DNA from: Symbiodinium natans
Lineage: Eukaryota; Sar; Dinophyceae; Suessiales; Symbiodiniaceae
Length of the DNA: 64,000 bases
Direction of reading: 5' to 3'
NCBI GenBank assembly: GCA_905221605.1
Contig: CAJNDS010000113.1
Coordinates: forward strand, 1,577,082-1,641,081
Shown here: piece by piece, positions 12,501 to 35,984 of the stretch
Position numbering within the stretch: the first letter of the stretch is position 1
Layout of the letters: each line of letters opens with the position of its first letter
The notes under the pieces: generated by a model
What the model saw: only the letters and a program-made list of their open reading frames with translations
The model's database searches: none
Told to the model about the DNA's origin: nothing
Position numbers and translations under genes: made by a program

Positions 12501-15500
12501 TACATATATTATGTACGGGTACGGGGTTTAGGATTTAGGGTAGATAGGGTTCCTTACAAACATTGGTGGTGTATACGTTGGGTGTGTTTTTTCAGATTGT
12601 CGCATGGGCATTGGTCACACCGAACCCTAAACCCTGAACCCTAAACCCCAAACCCTAAACCCTAAACCCTAAACACTAACCCGAAACACTAAACCCGAAA
12701 CCCTAAACCCAATCCCTAAACCCCGACATCGGGCTCTGCAGGCGGCGTGTGCCTCCACGAGGACCTGGCTCGTCAGTGCGACTGGCTCCTGAGACTGCCA
12801 TTTATTAGGCTTAGGGCCTTAGGGTTTAGGATTTGGGGTTTAGGGTTTAGGGTCTAGGGATAGACCCTCCACCCTAAACCCTTAAACGGGTTTCAGGAGT
12901 ACTCTGAGAACCCTGCCACCCCCACCCTAAAACCTACAACTCCCCAGCAAGAACCCTAGCGCCTGAACCCTAAACCCTAAACCCCTAAGCCCTACAAGAG
13001 AAAGAAGACACATTTACCTTAAACTGTGGAGGGGGGGGGGGGGACTCCAGGTGGATCCTGATAGTTTAGGGTTTGGGGTTTAGGGTCCCAGGGTTTAGGG
13101 TTCAGGGTTTAGGGTTTAGGGTCCCAGGGCTCAGGCGTTGAGGAAAAGAGGGCACGCTTTCACTCGTCCGAGAGTCTTTTTGTGAGCGGCTGTACATCTG
13201 ATCTTCAAACCCCTAAATGTTCAGGGTTCAGGGTTGAGGGTGAAACCCCGAACCCTCAACCGACCCTCGAAGGCTCCGCATGTTGGGCGTCCAGTCGGTA
13301 GAGAGTTGCTACAAGTGCGACTTCGCGCTGCCGGGCGACCTTTCGTGGCAGCATCTCCGCGAAACTCACGAAAGGGCGGCTTTAGGGTTTGAGGTTTAGG
13401 GTTTAAGGTCGAGAGCAGACCCCAAACTCGGAACTCTCAACCTTGCCCCGAACCTAGCCGTTCCTGTCTATCTGAATTTGGAGTGCAGTTTGCAGCCCGG
13501 CATTCTTTGGATTTCCCGCTTCATACCAAGGTATCAGGTGCATCCTGATCGTATGCATGAGACAGGAATAGACAAGCACCAGATACGTATAAACAACGAT
13601 GCATGCATATACATGAATATGCATATATATATATATACATATAGTATACTATGTCTGTGCATATGTTCTTGCCATATACGTATGCACCATCTTATATCTT
13701 CATATGTCTATATGCAGCCACAGCTGCCCCTGCCTCCTACCAAGAGAGAAAAGCAGGCCTCAGGCCCTAAACCCTAAACCCCAAACCCTAAACATTGGGA
13801 GGCCCAAATCGTCAGTTGAACCCTGAATCCCTGCCCGATGGAGCCGGTCCTTAAGCCCTGCCCAATCCTTGAAGCTCAATCCTAGAAGAGGCTGCAAGAC
13901 TTGAGATACCCAAACCCTAGGCCCTAAACCCTAAACCCTACTCCCTACTGTAGCTCTCCCACCCTCTAGAAAGTTGAGGGCATTCAGACACCTGTCGAGT
14001 TTACGCCTCCTGTCGAGCCCACCCCTGCTTCACAATTTTGTTGCGCACGCCCATGCGCTCGTGATGAAGCATGCGAAGCAAATGCTATACCTGCAGTTGC
14101 CATGGTTGCGTGTGTTGACGGAGTTGATTCGACAAGCACGTGTTTGGATTGTTTTTTTTTGGGGGGGTTTACGACAATACGGGACCCCTGATATAGACAT
14201 CCAAATAGTAGGATCCCCTTATAATCAGGACCCCAAAGAAGGTACCCCGAATATCGCAAACCCCCGTTGAGCAAGGGAACCTAGCCATGTCCTTGTGATG
14301 TGCCAAGACTGCCCGAACCGAAGTTGCTGTCACAGTCAATGTGGGTTTAGGGCTAGGGTTTATGGTTTAGGGTGTTTTGGGTTTAGGGTAGGGCTTAGGG
14401 TTTAGGGTGTAGGGTTTAGGGTTTAGCGTTTAGGGACATTGTCCCTCCAAGAGAAGCACAGGTTTCTCAAAAAGACAGCTGAATTTTGAATGTCCTGTGG
14501 CCTACGAAAAATGCAGCCAACATGGGTGTTCTACAACATTCCCGCTGAAAAAGCTGGGTAGACAGACTTGCCGTGACATGCTGAAACTCGGCGGGTTTGC
14601 GCAACTGATGTGAGGAAATCAAAGGTTTCTCTTCTTGGCAAGTACGGATTTTCCTACTTTTACGGTCTGCCAAGCAGGATTTCCTGGATTTCTTCTTGGT
14701 CATGTGAAGAAGCCAGGGGTTAGAATACGATCTGCCCATAAAAAGATGAGGAAGAGATTGTCTTTCCTCTAGGAGGACATCGTACATTTAGCGTAAAGCA
14801 TAGGAATATGCATTCCTTCTTAGCTAGAAAATCTTCGGGCTTTCCATGATACTAAGTAAACTCGAAACTGCAATTGGCAAAGCATGTGGAGACATCTATG
14901 GGTATATGCGTCTATGCATATTCACTGTGTCTCTATGTGTGTACGTGCATGTGTACGTCACATGCATGTGTATGTATGAGGCACGCTCGCCTTCTGCACC
15001 GCCCACAAGCTCACTGCCGCACCCTAAACCCTAAACCCTAAACCCTAAACCCTAAACCCTAAACCCTCAACCCTAAACCCTAAACCCTAAACCCTAAACC
15101 CTAAACCCTAAACCCTAAACCCTAAACCCTAAACCCTAAACCCTAAACCCTAAACCCTAAACCCTAACAAGGCAGAAGGTGCCTTTGCCCACGTTCACTT
15201 CGGGCTGGCAGCTGAAGGCCTCATGCTGGACGGAACGCTACACGCCGGTGGCGCAGGTGGAGGGTTTTGGTTTAGGGTTTAGGGTTAAGGGTTAAGGGTT
15301 TAGGGTTTAGGGTTTAGGGGTTAGGGTTTAGTTCAGGGCTCATAGTCTTCGAGTTCCTAGGGTTGCAGGGTTATGCAGGGTTATGCAGGGTTTAGGGTTT
15401 TGGGGGGGCGTTTCGTTCAGGGTTCAGCGTCTTCGAGCTCTTGGGTTCTGGTCTTGGTGGAATTCCTTCAGGCTATGAGGGGCATAAGGTGCCTACCATC

Positions 15501-18050
15501 TAGAAATGAAGCGCTATTCTGGGTTGCAGGTAGAAGACTTAGGACAATCCTACACCTCAAACCCTGAACCCTAAGCCCTAAACCAAAGCCCTAAACCTTA
15601 AACCCTAAACCCTAAACCCTAAACCCTAAACCCTAAACCCTAAACCGGCTTTTTGGGGTCGGACCATAGGTGCGGGAAGCAGTGGGCATCTAAGTATGGG
15701 CCCCTTAGTTCGGGCCACCTTTCATATTAAGCCCGTAGCCATACACTCTATATGGTGATCTCTCTAACTTATGGCTTTTTTTTCGGATCCTATGTATACT
15801 GCGGCCCCGAATACTTGAGGTGGCCAAACAGGTAGCAAGGACCACCATCTTGAGAACTGACCATATCATAAGGGCCCACCCTAAACCCTGAACCCTGAAC
15901 CCTGAACCCTGAACCCTGAACCCTGAACCCTAAACCCTAAACCCTAAACCCTAAACCCTAAACCCTAAACCCATACTTGGGATCCGCGAGGGGCCGCACA
16001 ACGGGCCCCATGGCACCGACCGTAGAGTGTAAGGGCTTCGGTTTTTTTTAAGGGTTTGCCGGCTGTTGAGTGTTGTTAGGGGGTTTAGGGTTTAGGGTTT
16101 GGGGTTTAGGGCTAGGTGCTTCGGATTTGTAGGGTTTGATGGGGATTTCGGGTTGTTGGTGTTGTTAGTGTTGTTAGGGTTTGACGAAGACGCCGCGGCT
16201 GTGGAGCTTGGCTTATAGGGTCCTTACGGGAGGGGGGGTTCATGGGGGATGGGTACCTGGGGAACCTTACATAAGCTCAGGGAGCCTTAAGGTAGTAGTG
16301 GGGAGTATCAGGGAACCTTGGGTTACATAGTTGCTTTGAACCCCCCTCCCTTAAGAGCCCAGTAGTTCGCCAGGCCAGCTACACCGTCACCTGTGCTGCC
16401 GGCCGCTTCTTCGGTCCTTCTAGCGACGCAGGCTTCGGCAGCTTCGAATGCGCAGCATGCATTCAGCTCGTGCAGAGAGACTCTTGGTAGCCCAGCGGAT
16501 ACCCCTTTCCCCTTTTTGGTTCAACATTCCCTTGGAAAGTAGCCTACCCCAAAAAGGGTGCACTTATTGTAATATTGTTCCTGGGCTACCAAGGACTACA
16601 GCACCTACCAGTTGCAGAACCACCAGGAGAACCTGGCAATCATGCCAGAACACATTCATGGCTGTTCTGTCACATCTGTTTCATAGTTACCGTAAGTTCT
16701 ACAATGTTATAGCACAACAAATAACCGATAGTTTCAAACGTATCACAACAGAATGGTATGACAGTGATGCAATAGCATAGAGCAGTACAAGAACTACGAG
16801 TAGCAGAAGACGTGCTTAGAGAGAGCTCTTCCTCGCCCCGCCAGCACGAGGAGCTCTACTTCGCGCCGAGCGTGCAGATGCAGATCTTCGGAAACATCGC
16901 TGATGACAGGTGCCTGGAGTATGTGGCTGAGAACGACTTGTGTATGCAGCTGCGCGGTGTTGGAGCGCTGGGAAGTAGTTGCGTGCCAAACCCTGGCGAG
17001 TACTTCCTGTGCACAGCCGGCGTCGACTATTGCCTCTATGATGAGACAACGCACCTTCAGTTGAAGGAACATTATGATTGTCCGGCCAGCATTGCGCTGT
17101 CTGATTTTGGCCCATGTTCCGCGGGCCCTAAGGCAAGTGAAGCGATGGAAGATGCGTCCCTGCTGCTGCAGGCGCGCTTTCGGCACCATCGTCAGGAACC
17201 CCTTCCAGTCATGTGCGTCTTTCACGCCGCACTCCTGCCCGGAAACTATCGGGCTTTGACCCTGAACGGCACTGACTCCAGCACATGGAGGCTGACGACT
17301 GGGACCCAATGCCTTGAAGAGAGCAACTTGACAGTTCTTAAACCACATACAGTACAGTCCTTGAACATTTTGTTGGTTCTACTTAAAAAGGCCCCCCCCC
17401 CGCCCCACCAAAAAAAGAAAAGGAACAGCTAAGGCAAGGGTCTACACGGCTATGAGCTCCAACTCGCGGACTGTGGCGGTGTGGGGGCGCAGCGATTCAG
17501 CGAAGATGTGCTCCGCCAAGCACTCCGACCTCCATTTTTCAGCCTAGGCAAGAAGGAGAATGCCTGCCCCAACTCCTCCAAATGGCCCACATGCGATCTA
17601 AAGATCTCTGGTTGCAGAGACCACAGTGGCATGCCGCTGCCTCTGGCGGCCTTCAGTGTAGCAGGCAGCAGCCCCGTGGACTGCGCAAACACCCCAGTGA
17701 CCGCCAAGCAATCGGTACTTGTTGCGGCGGGCGCAGTCAAAATCCGCAACCAAAGAGGCCACTGCCTGCGCTGGCAGTGGTCAGCTAGCGGCCGCTGGTT
17801 ATGGGGCTCCTGCCAGAGTCCGTTGAGCTTGTGGACGTTCGTTGAGACTTCCCCTGGCATACGCGTCTTGGAGCTGTACGACACGGGGAGTTGTCTTTTT
17901 CTCTCCAATTCCGTGATGCTGATATCGTGTCCAAACGCGTTAGTTGGCTGGGGGTCGTCCTACAGCATGTCCTTCAACGAGACGAGAGGCATGCTGGTTC
18001 AGACCGAAGCTTCCGGAGACTGGGTTTTCTGTGAAGTAATTTCAGTTTAA
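306..18050 (+). CDS. Gene A: multi-exon cysteine-rich, probably extracellular protein (5' partial)
   Basis: Gene-level span joining the exons listed separately below; the true start lies upstream or is not recognised. The best phase-consistent chain runs 7612-7754, 7886-8000, 8593-8658, 9279-9365, 9846-9982, 10499-10565, 12742-12808, 13273-13378, 13496-13530, and then 16374-16478, 16594-16663, 16810-17333 and 17439-18050. In those runs the leftover bases at each exon end fit the next exon. The stop is TAA at 18048-18050. The product is rich in Cys, Trp, Gly and Asn, with spaced motifs such as CAAGRFFGPSSD and RGHCLRWQW, which suggests disulphide-bonded ectodomains, possibly with carbohydrate-binding or PAN-like pieces. 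That is inference, and I do not recognise the family. Most introns open with TTTAGGG and close with CCCTAAA repeats. The coding potential of individual exons is strong; whether all belong to one transcript is uncertain. Confidence 0.6.
388..1755 (+). other. Intron-like stretch: AT-rich ATT microsatellite plus telomeric arrays
   Basis: Holds an ATT/TAT-rich tract (about 405-660), interstitial CCCTAAA and TTTAGGG runs, and a long near-perfect CCCTAAA array (about 1424-1690). A possible exon at about 865-911 (SIAVGRSLQALQPKAAS in one frame) is open in two frames and was not called. Nothing else is supported. Confidence 0.5.
1424..1692 (-). repeat. Interstitial telomeric array, CCCTAAA orientation
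   Basis: About 38 near-perfect 7-bp units with one shortened unit near 1559. It lies inside intron sequence upstream of the exon at 1756-1807, so it is not a chromosome end. Confidence 0.95.
1756..1807 (+). CDS. Gene A exon
   Basis: Acceptor ggcagcag, frame MHVEAVVLNLKPLISS, donor G|GTCTGAG leaving one base. That phase fits exactly with the exon at 2235. No gene family recognised. Confidence 0.5.
1925..2192 (-). repeat. Telomere-variant array, CCCCTAAA (8 bp)
   Basis: About 30 units with an extra C relative to the canonical heptamer, including three CCCCTACAAA units near 2041-2070. The variant stays uniform within this array. Confidence 0.9.
2235..2321 (+). CDS. Gene A exon
   Basis: Flanked by CCCTAAA repeats upstream and TTTAGGG repeats downstream. 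Acceptor cgccaag, donor G|GTGCTTAGGG, phase 1 at both ends. The frame reads HVFFDVRTGLATING and is open throughout, while one alternative frame hits a stop. A similar FDIRTG motif recurs in the exon at 24542. Confidence 0.65.
2666..2757 (+). CDS. Gene A exon
   Basis: A polypyrimidine tract ending in ctcctgcag, then a frame containing TDLFDSFQESLRASLHLS; donor ACT|GTGCCG. The starting phase fits the exon at 2235-2321. Other frames carry stops. Confidence 0.55.
3155..3225 (+). CDS. Gene A exon
   Basis: Acceptor gcgaag, frame VWGHFEWQPGVTITPATGD, which ends in a TAG unless spliced at GC|GTCTTA. The phase fits the exon at 2666 on its 5' side but not the exon at 3847, so the 3' end is uncertain. 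Confidence 0.5.
3847..3981 (+). CDS. Gene A exon
   Basis: Acceptor ttaaagcag, donor G|GTTTAGG at the first telomere-like repeat. The 45-codon frame contains CWKLAANESATWLVVER and RCRAACRKAKG. Phase 1 at both ends. Confidence 0.65.
3982..4048 (+). repeat. Interstitial telomeric array, TTTAGGG orientation, at a splice donor
   Basis: The first bases after the exon at 3847-3981 are GTTTAGG, so the repeat supplies the GT donor. Several perfect TTTAGGG units follow. Confidence 0.85.
4308..4411 (+). CDS. Gene A exon, cysteine-rich (PAN/apple-like look)
   Basis: The frame contains NCGVYGFAYSGYGLL and GECQFLSPC. The Cys spacing with a Y/F-rich middle resembles PAN/apple modules, but this is a look-alike call only. 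The start after gtgaag fits the phase of the exon at 3847; an alternative acceptor ttcag would add CEEA. Confidence 0.55.
4678..4740. repeat. 7-bp tandem repeat CTCTTCG
   Basis: About nine tandem heptamers inside intron sequence. The ORFs across it simply read the repeat. Confidence 0.85.
4781..4865 (+). CDS. Gene A exon
   Basis: Acceptor cgcctgccag, frame WEKIGNCSRGATCSWAEQ. The starting phase fits the exon ending at 4411. The donor is unclear: G|GCCCTAAAC (GC type, within the repeat) restores phase for the next exon. Confidence 0.55.
4970..5088. repeat. Poly-C/poly-G low-complexity tract
   Basis: Runs of 6-10 C broken by single T, after two short G runs. No coding content; the glycine and proline ORFs here are repeat translations. 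Confidence 0.85.
5133..5209 (+). CDS. Gene A exon
   Basis: Acceptor cctgtcag (or ctctgag 15 bases earlier, same frame), frame TPFWIYEGTYCPIGWGINQT, donor AAG|GTTGGG. An in-frame TGA lies just upstream, so the start must be an acceptor. Exon 32774-32964 has a similar FWI...C..G start. Confidence 0.6.
5210..6142 (+). other. Intron-like stretch, no exon called
   Basis: Contains about 20-nt CCAAGT/CCCAAG-rich degenerate tandem repeats (5540-5700) and unique sequence. Open frames here lack paired splice sites, so none is called. Confidence 0.4.
6143..6232 (+). CDS. Gene A exon
   Basis: Acceptor ctacttgcag, frame CSPGSLVLTRPNTSWDFERL, donor CAA|GTTTCA just before an in-frame TGA. Starts in phase with the exon at 5133. 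A GC donor two codons earlier would fit the next exon's phase better. Confidence 0.6.
6747..6868 (-). repeat. Telomere-variant array, CCCTGAA
   Basis: About 15 units in which the heptamer carries G in place of the second-block A. Canonical units follow immediately, up to the acceptor at 6882. Confidence 0.9.
6883..7019 (+). CDS. Gene A exon flanked by inverted telomeric repeats
   Basis: CCCTAAACCCAG acceptor upstream; donor G|GTTTAGGG directly in the downstream repeat. The 45-codon frame contains MKVVELHGEQVACLS and VVASVFDNGAQKVFTQG. This is the cleanest example of a telomere-bounded exon. Confidence 0.75.
7020..7086 (+). repeat. Interstitial telomeric array, TTTAGGG, starting at a splice donor
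   Basis: Begins with the GT of the donor at 7020-7021 and runs for about nine units. The matching C-strand array lies at about 7360-7435 in the same intron. Confidence 0.9.
7612..7754 (+). CDS. Gene A exon
   Basis: Acceptor ctttgaag, donor AGT|GTACAT. The frame contains LELSLQSPTCGTGELNFSVD and LTSYVQEVLLDNP. The phase fits the exons on both sides. Confidence 0.7.
7886..8000 (+). CDS. Gene A exon
   Basis: Acceptor cctaag, donor G|GTTTCC. The frame contains FPEEWGVRPPV and SSNVFSPPHITISE. Phase 0 in and 1 out, matching both neighbours. Confidence 0.65.
8001..8114 (+). mobile_element. Introner-like element copy, split by TTTAGGG repeats
   Basis: Shares with the intact element at 16483-16593 the segments ggttcaacattcc and tgttcctgggctacca-like 3' end (ttcctgggctaccag), and the core around aaaaagggt. 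Here a TTTAGGG run (about 8036-8061) sits in the middle. The 5' terminal repeat is degraded. Confidence 0.7.
8593..8658 (+). CDS. Gene A exon
   Basis: Acceptor cgcccag after CCCTAAA-type repeats, donor G|GTTTGG with TTTAGGG repeats beyond. The frame contains FCEQAELLTVVYGESSPDH. It is 66 nt, phase 1 both ends, and fits both neighbours. Confidence 0.7.
9279..9365 (+). CDS. Gene A exon
   Basis: Acceptor ccaccccag, donor G|GTTTCGGGTTT. The frame contains NCTFFWAGTLDGSKHFG. It is 87 nt, phase 1 both ends. C-strand repeats upstream and G-strand repeats downstream. Confidence 0.7.
9846..9982 (+). CDS. Gene A exon
   Basis: Acceptor gtcttaaag, donor TTG|GTTTAGGG. The frame contains RQCRLYSGCRTLVLTSNA and DKYCVRADP. 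The phase fits both neighbours. Four Cys. Confidence 0.65.
10499..10565 (+). CDS. Gene A exon
   Basis: Acceptor cctgtcag, donor G|GTGCTC. The frame reads ACFAIRQRRTFLGAG. The phase fits neighbours at 9846 and 12742, across a 2.2-kb intron. Confidence 0.5.
10566..12741 (+). other. Long gene A intron with telomeric, microsatellite and hairpin elements
   Basis: Contains G-strand telomeric arrays (10641-10702, 10834-10902), short AT repeats (about 11037-11060, 12462-12510) and the low-complexity hairpin cluster at 11490-12290. No coding exon recognised. Confidence 0.5.
11490..12290. repeat. Nested copies of an inverted-repeat element in A/C- and T/G-rich low-complexity sequence
   Basis: GAGACTGTGACCTGGAGA recurs near 11568 and 11801, with a diverged copy near 12124. 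Hairpins of the type GGGAGACTATGACCC...GGGTCTATAGTCTCCC are at 12246-12286, with related ends at 11499-11535. The flanks are long (CCAAAAAA)/(TTTTTTGG) tracts in opposite orientation. Several open frames of 95-197 codons read this composition and are not genes. Confidence 0.7.
12742..12808 (+). CDS. Gene A exon
   Basis: Acceptor ctctgcag. The frame contains GVCLHEDLARQCDWLLRLPF. A GC donor AG|GCTTAGGG in the telomeric repeat restores phase for the exon at 13273. Confidence 0.6.
13273..13378 (+). CDS. Gene A exon
   Basis: Acceptor cctcgaag. The frame contains LGVQSVESCYKCDFALPG and SWQHLRETHE. GC donor GCG|GCTTTAGGG. Phase fits on both sides. Confidence 0.65.
13496..13530 (+). CDS. Gene A short exon
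   Basis: Acceptor cagtttgcag, frame PGILWISRFIP, canonical donor AG|GTATCA. The starting phase fits the exon before. Confidence 0.45.
13988..14139 (+). CDS. Gene A exon
   Basis: Acceptor ggcattcag. The frame contains TPPVEPTPASQFCCARPCA and AIPAVAMVACVDGVDST. Donor AC|GTGTTT gives a phase that joins the exon at 15172. Confidence 0.55.
15019..15168 (-). repeat. Interstitial telomeric array, CCCTAAA
   Basis: About 21 units ending four bases before the acceptor of the exon at 15172. Confidence 0.95.
15172..15263 (+). CDS. Gene A exon flanked by inverted telomeric repeats
   Basis: The acceptor aacaag comes straight out of the CCCTAAA array, and the donor G|GTTTTGG runs into TTTAGGG repeats. 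The frame contains VPLPTFTSGWQLKASCWTER. An earlier donor CAG|GTGGAG is possible. Confidence 0.65.
15991..16028 (+). CDS. Gene A short exon (tentative)
   Basis: Acceptor atccgcgag after CCCTAAA repeats, frame GPHNGPHGTDRR, donor GT|GTAAGG or C|GTAGAG. The shortness limits confidence. Confidence 0.35.
16374..16478 (+). CDS. Gene A exon upstream of an introner
   Basis: Acceptor gttcgccag. The frame contains CAAGRFFGPSSDAGFGSFE and CIQLVQR. Removing the element at 16479-16593 (GA-AG) joins the frame seamlessly to DYSTYQLQNHQ at 16594. Confidence 0.7.
16479..16593 (+). mobile_element. Introner-like element with 13-bp TIRs and 4-bp target duplication
   Basis: GACT (16479-16482), then CTTGGTAGCCCAG (16483-16495); the other end is the exact reverse complement CTGGGCTACCAAG (16581-16593), then GACT again (16594-16597). 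Cutting out one GACT plus the element (115 bp, starting GA, ending AG) restores the open frame. The interior has a further CCCCTTTTTGG/CCAAAAAGG inverted pair. A DNA-transposon-like non-autonomous element acting as an intron is the simplest reading. Confidence 0.85.
16594..16663 (+). CDS. Gene A exon downstream of an introner
   Basis: The frame contains DYSTYQLQNHQENLAIMPEH and must splice before an in-frame TAG near 16684. T|GTTCTG gives the right phase for the exon at 16810. Confidence 0.6.
16810..17333 (+). CDS. Gene A penultimate exon, cysteine-rich
   Basis: A 174-codon frame after acceptor gcagaag, donor ACA|GTTCTT. It contains EYVAENDLCMQLRGVGALG, EYFLCTAGVDYCLYDE and DCPASIALSDFGPC. 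Nine or more Cys and N-glycosylation-type NxS/T sites suggest a secreted or lumenal protein. Family not recognised. Confidence 0.75.
17439..18050 (+). CDS. Gene A terminal exon
   Basis: Acceptor aaggcaag, phase 0, then a 203-codon frame to TAA at 18048-18050. Motifs include LQLADCGGVGAQRFSE, RGHCLRWQWSASGRWLWGSC and SCLFLSNSVMLISCP. The Trp/Cys/Gly pattern is reminiscent of beta-trefoil lectins, but this is inference only. The intron at 17334-17438 is short and has no telomeric repeat. Confidence 0.75.
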   Translation, partial: GLHGYELQLADCGGVGAQRFSEDVLRQALRPPFFSLGKKENACPNSSKWPTCDLKISGCRDHSGMPLPLAAFSVAGSSPVDCANTPVTAKQSVLVAAGAVKIRNQRGHCLRWQWSASGRWLWGSCQSPLSLWTFVETSPGIRVLELYDTGSCLFLSNSVMLISCPNALVGWGSSYSMSFNETRGMLVQTEASGDWVFCEVISV

Positions 18051-19044
18051 GTTACCATGTTATGGATATAATACATCTACATATATATATACATACATTT
18101 CTATATGCGTGCATTGATGTATAAATGTATAGAGAGATAATTTTTAAGAAAGAAAGAAAGAAATAACGAAAGAAAGAAAGAAAGAGAGAAAGAAAGAAAA
18201 ACATAAAGAACAGACGAAAGAAAGAAAGAAAGAAAAAGAAAGAAATACAGAAATAAATAAAGAACGAAATGCAGAAAGAAACAAAATAAAGAAAGAACGA
18301 CAGAAAGAAAGATGGAGAGAGAGAGAGAGACAGAACGAGCGAAGTTATGGTAGCCGGATGTGACATACTTACAAGTTACAAGTCCTTAACAGGGAACTAT
18401 ATAGCCACTTCTCCCCGATACCAGTACAACCCCTTAAACGATTGTATGAGGCACTTAGTTCACAGCAAGTAAACCCCCTCAACCCACTAGAGCCATAATC
18501 CCTAAACCCTAAGCTGTATACGCCATATACATCTCCAGAGATCAGCACGTCGGCTGGCGACAGGAGATAGCGACCCAGCCATCGGCACTTCTAGTGGGCC
18601 CCATAGCCATAGAACCGGGTTAGAGGAGTCCCCATGAAAAGGGTCCACACGGTACTTCGAGACCCCAAACAGGTTACAAAGGGGTTTATCGGAGGGGGTG
18701 CAAAGGAGCTCCGGAGGGTCTGGTGCAGGCGGGGTCCAGAGCGTGGCAAGTAGCAGTGGTGTATAGGGGGGTCCAGAAGGGCGTGCAGAGAGGAGTCTAG
18801 AGGGGTTCGAGCCCAGGGTTCCATAAGAAAGCATCGGTCCGCGTGTAGACCTAACCCAGCACCAGCAAACCCAATGGAACTACCCGTAGGATGTAGCCAG
18901 GACCCAGAGAAGGCCCTAAACCCTAAACCCTAAACCCTAAACCCTAATCCCTAAACCCTAAACCCGAAACCCACAACCCAAAATCCAAAACCCAAAACCC
19001 AAACCCAAAACCCAAACCCCCCAAACCCCCCCTCAAAAACCCAG
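18051..19044 (+). other. Gene A-gene B intergenic region
   Basis: Contains a GAAA-rich microsatellite (about 18145-18325), unique sequence with a GGGGTCCA/GAGGGGT-rich tract (18600-18830), and a CCCTAAA array degrading to CCCAAAA near 18913-19035. No start exon for gene B was recognised, though one may lie here. Confidence 0.45.
18145..18325. repeat. GAAA-rich microsatellite
   Basis: Imperfect GAAA tetranucleotide run directly after the gene A stop, ending in a GA dinucleotide run. Confidence 0.85.
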
Positions 19045-35486
<16,442 letters not shown>

Positions 35487-35867
35487 TATACTAAGTACGA
35501 TAATGCGATTAATATACCAATACTATTCATATAATGAGGAGAAGAAGAATAAGAACAACAGCAAAAATAGCAAAAATGACGTAGTATAAGGAGGTTCATG
35601 GTACTTATTAATCAGTGTACTCGTAACTGGACTTATATCCATATTTAGGGCACTTAAGGGGCTTATAAGTGGGTTATGAGTAATGCATGACGCTGCTGAC
35701 AATGCTCGCGTGACATTCGTGCATGCCACAAGCTTGGTCACGAGCTTGCTGTTTGCCGACAACTGCCCGCCCGAGGGCACCCCTGTGCGCTTACACATGC
35801 AACTGTCGGCAGGGTTTAGGATTTGGGGGCTCGGGTTTAGGGTTTAGGGTTTAGGGTTTAACGCAAG

Positions 35868-35984
35868 GCTGTGGACGCAGCACCTTCACAGCCAGGGAAC
35901 GTCCGCCCATGCAGCCCGCAAGAGCCAAGCCCGGCGCAGTCGCCCCAGCCGGAACCGCAGACAGAAACCCGGTGCCTTGCGCGC
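35868..35984 (+). CDS. Gene C exon, Pro/Ser/Gln-rich
   Basis: Acceptor aacgcaag after TTTAGGG repeats. The frame contains PCSPQEPSPAQSPQPEPQTE. Donor CGC|GTGGCC in phase with the exon at 36139. Confidence 0.5.
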
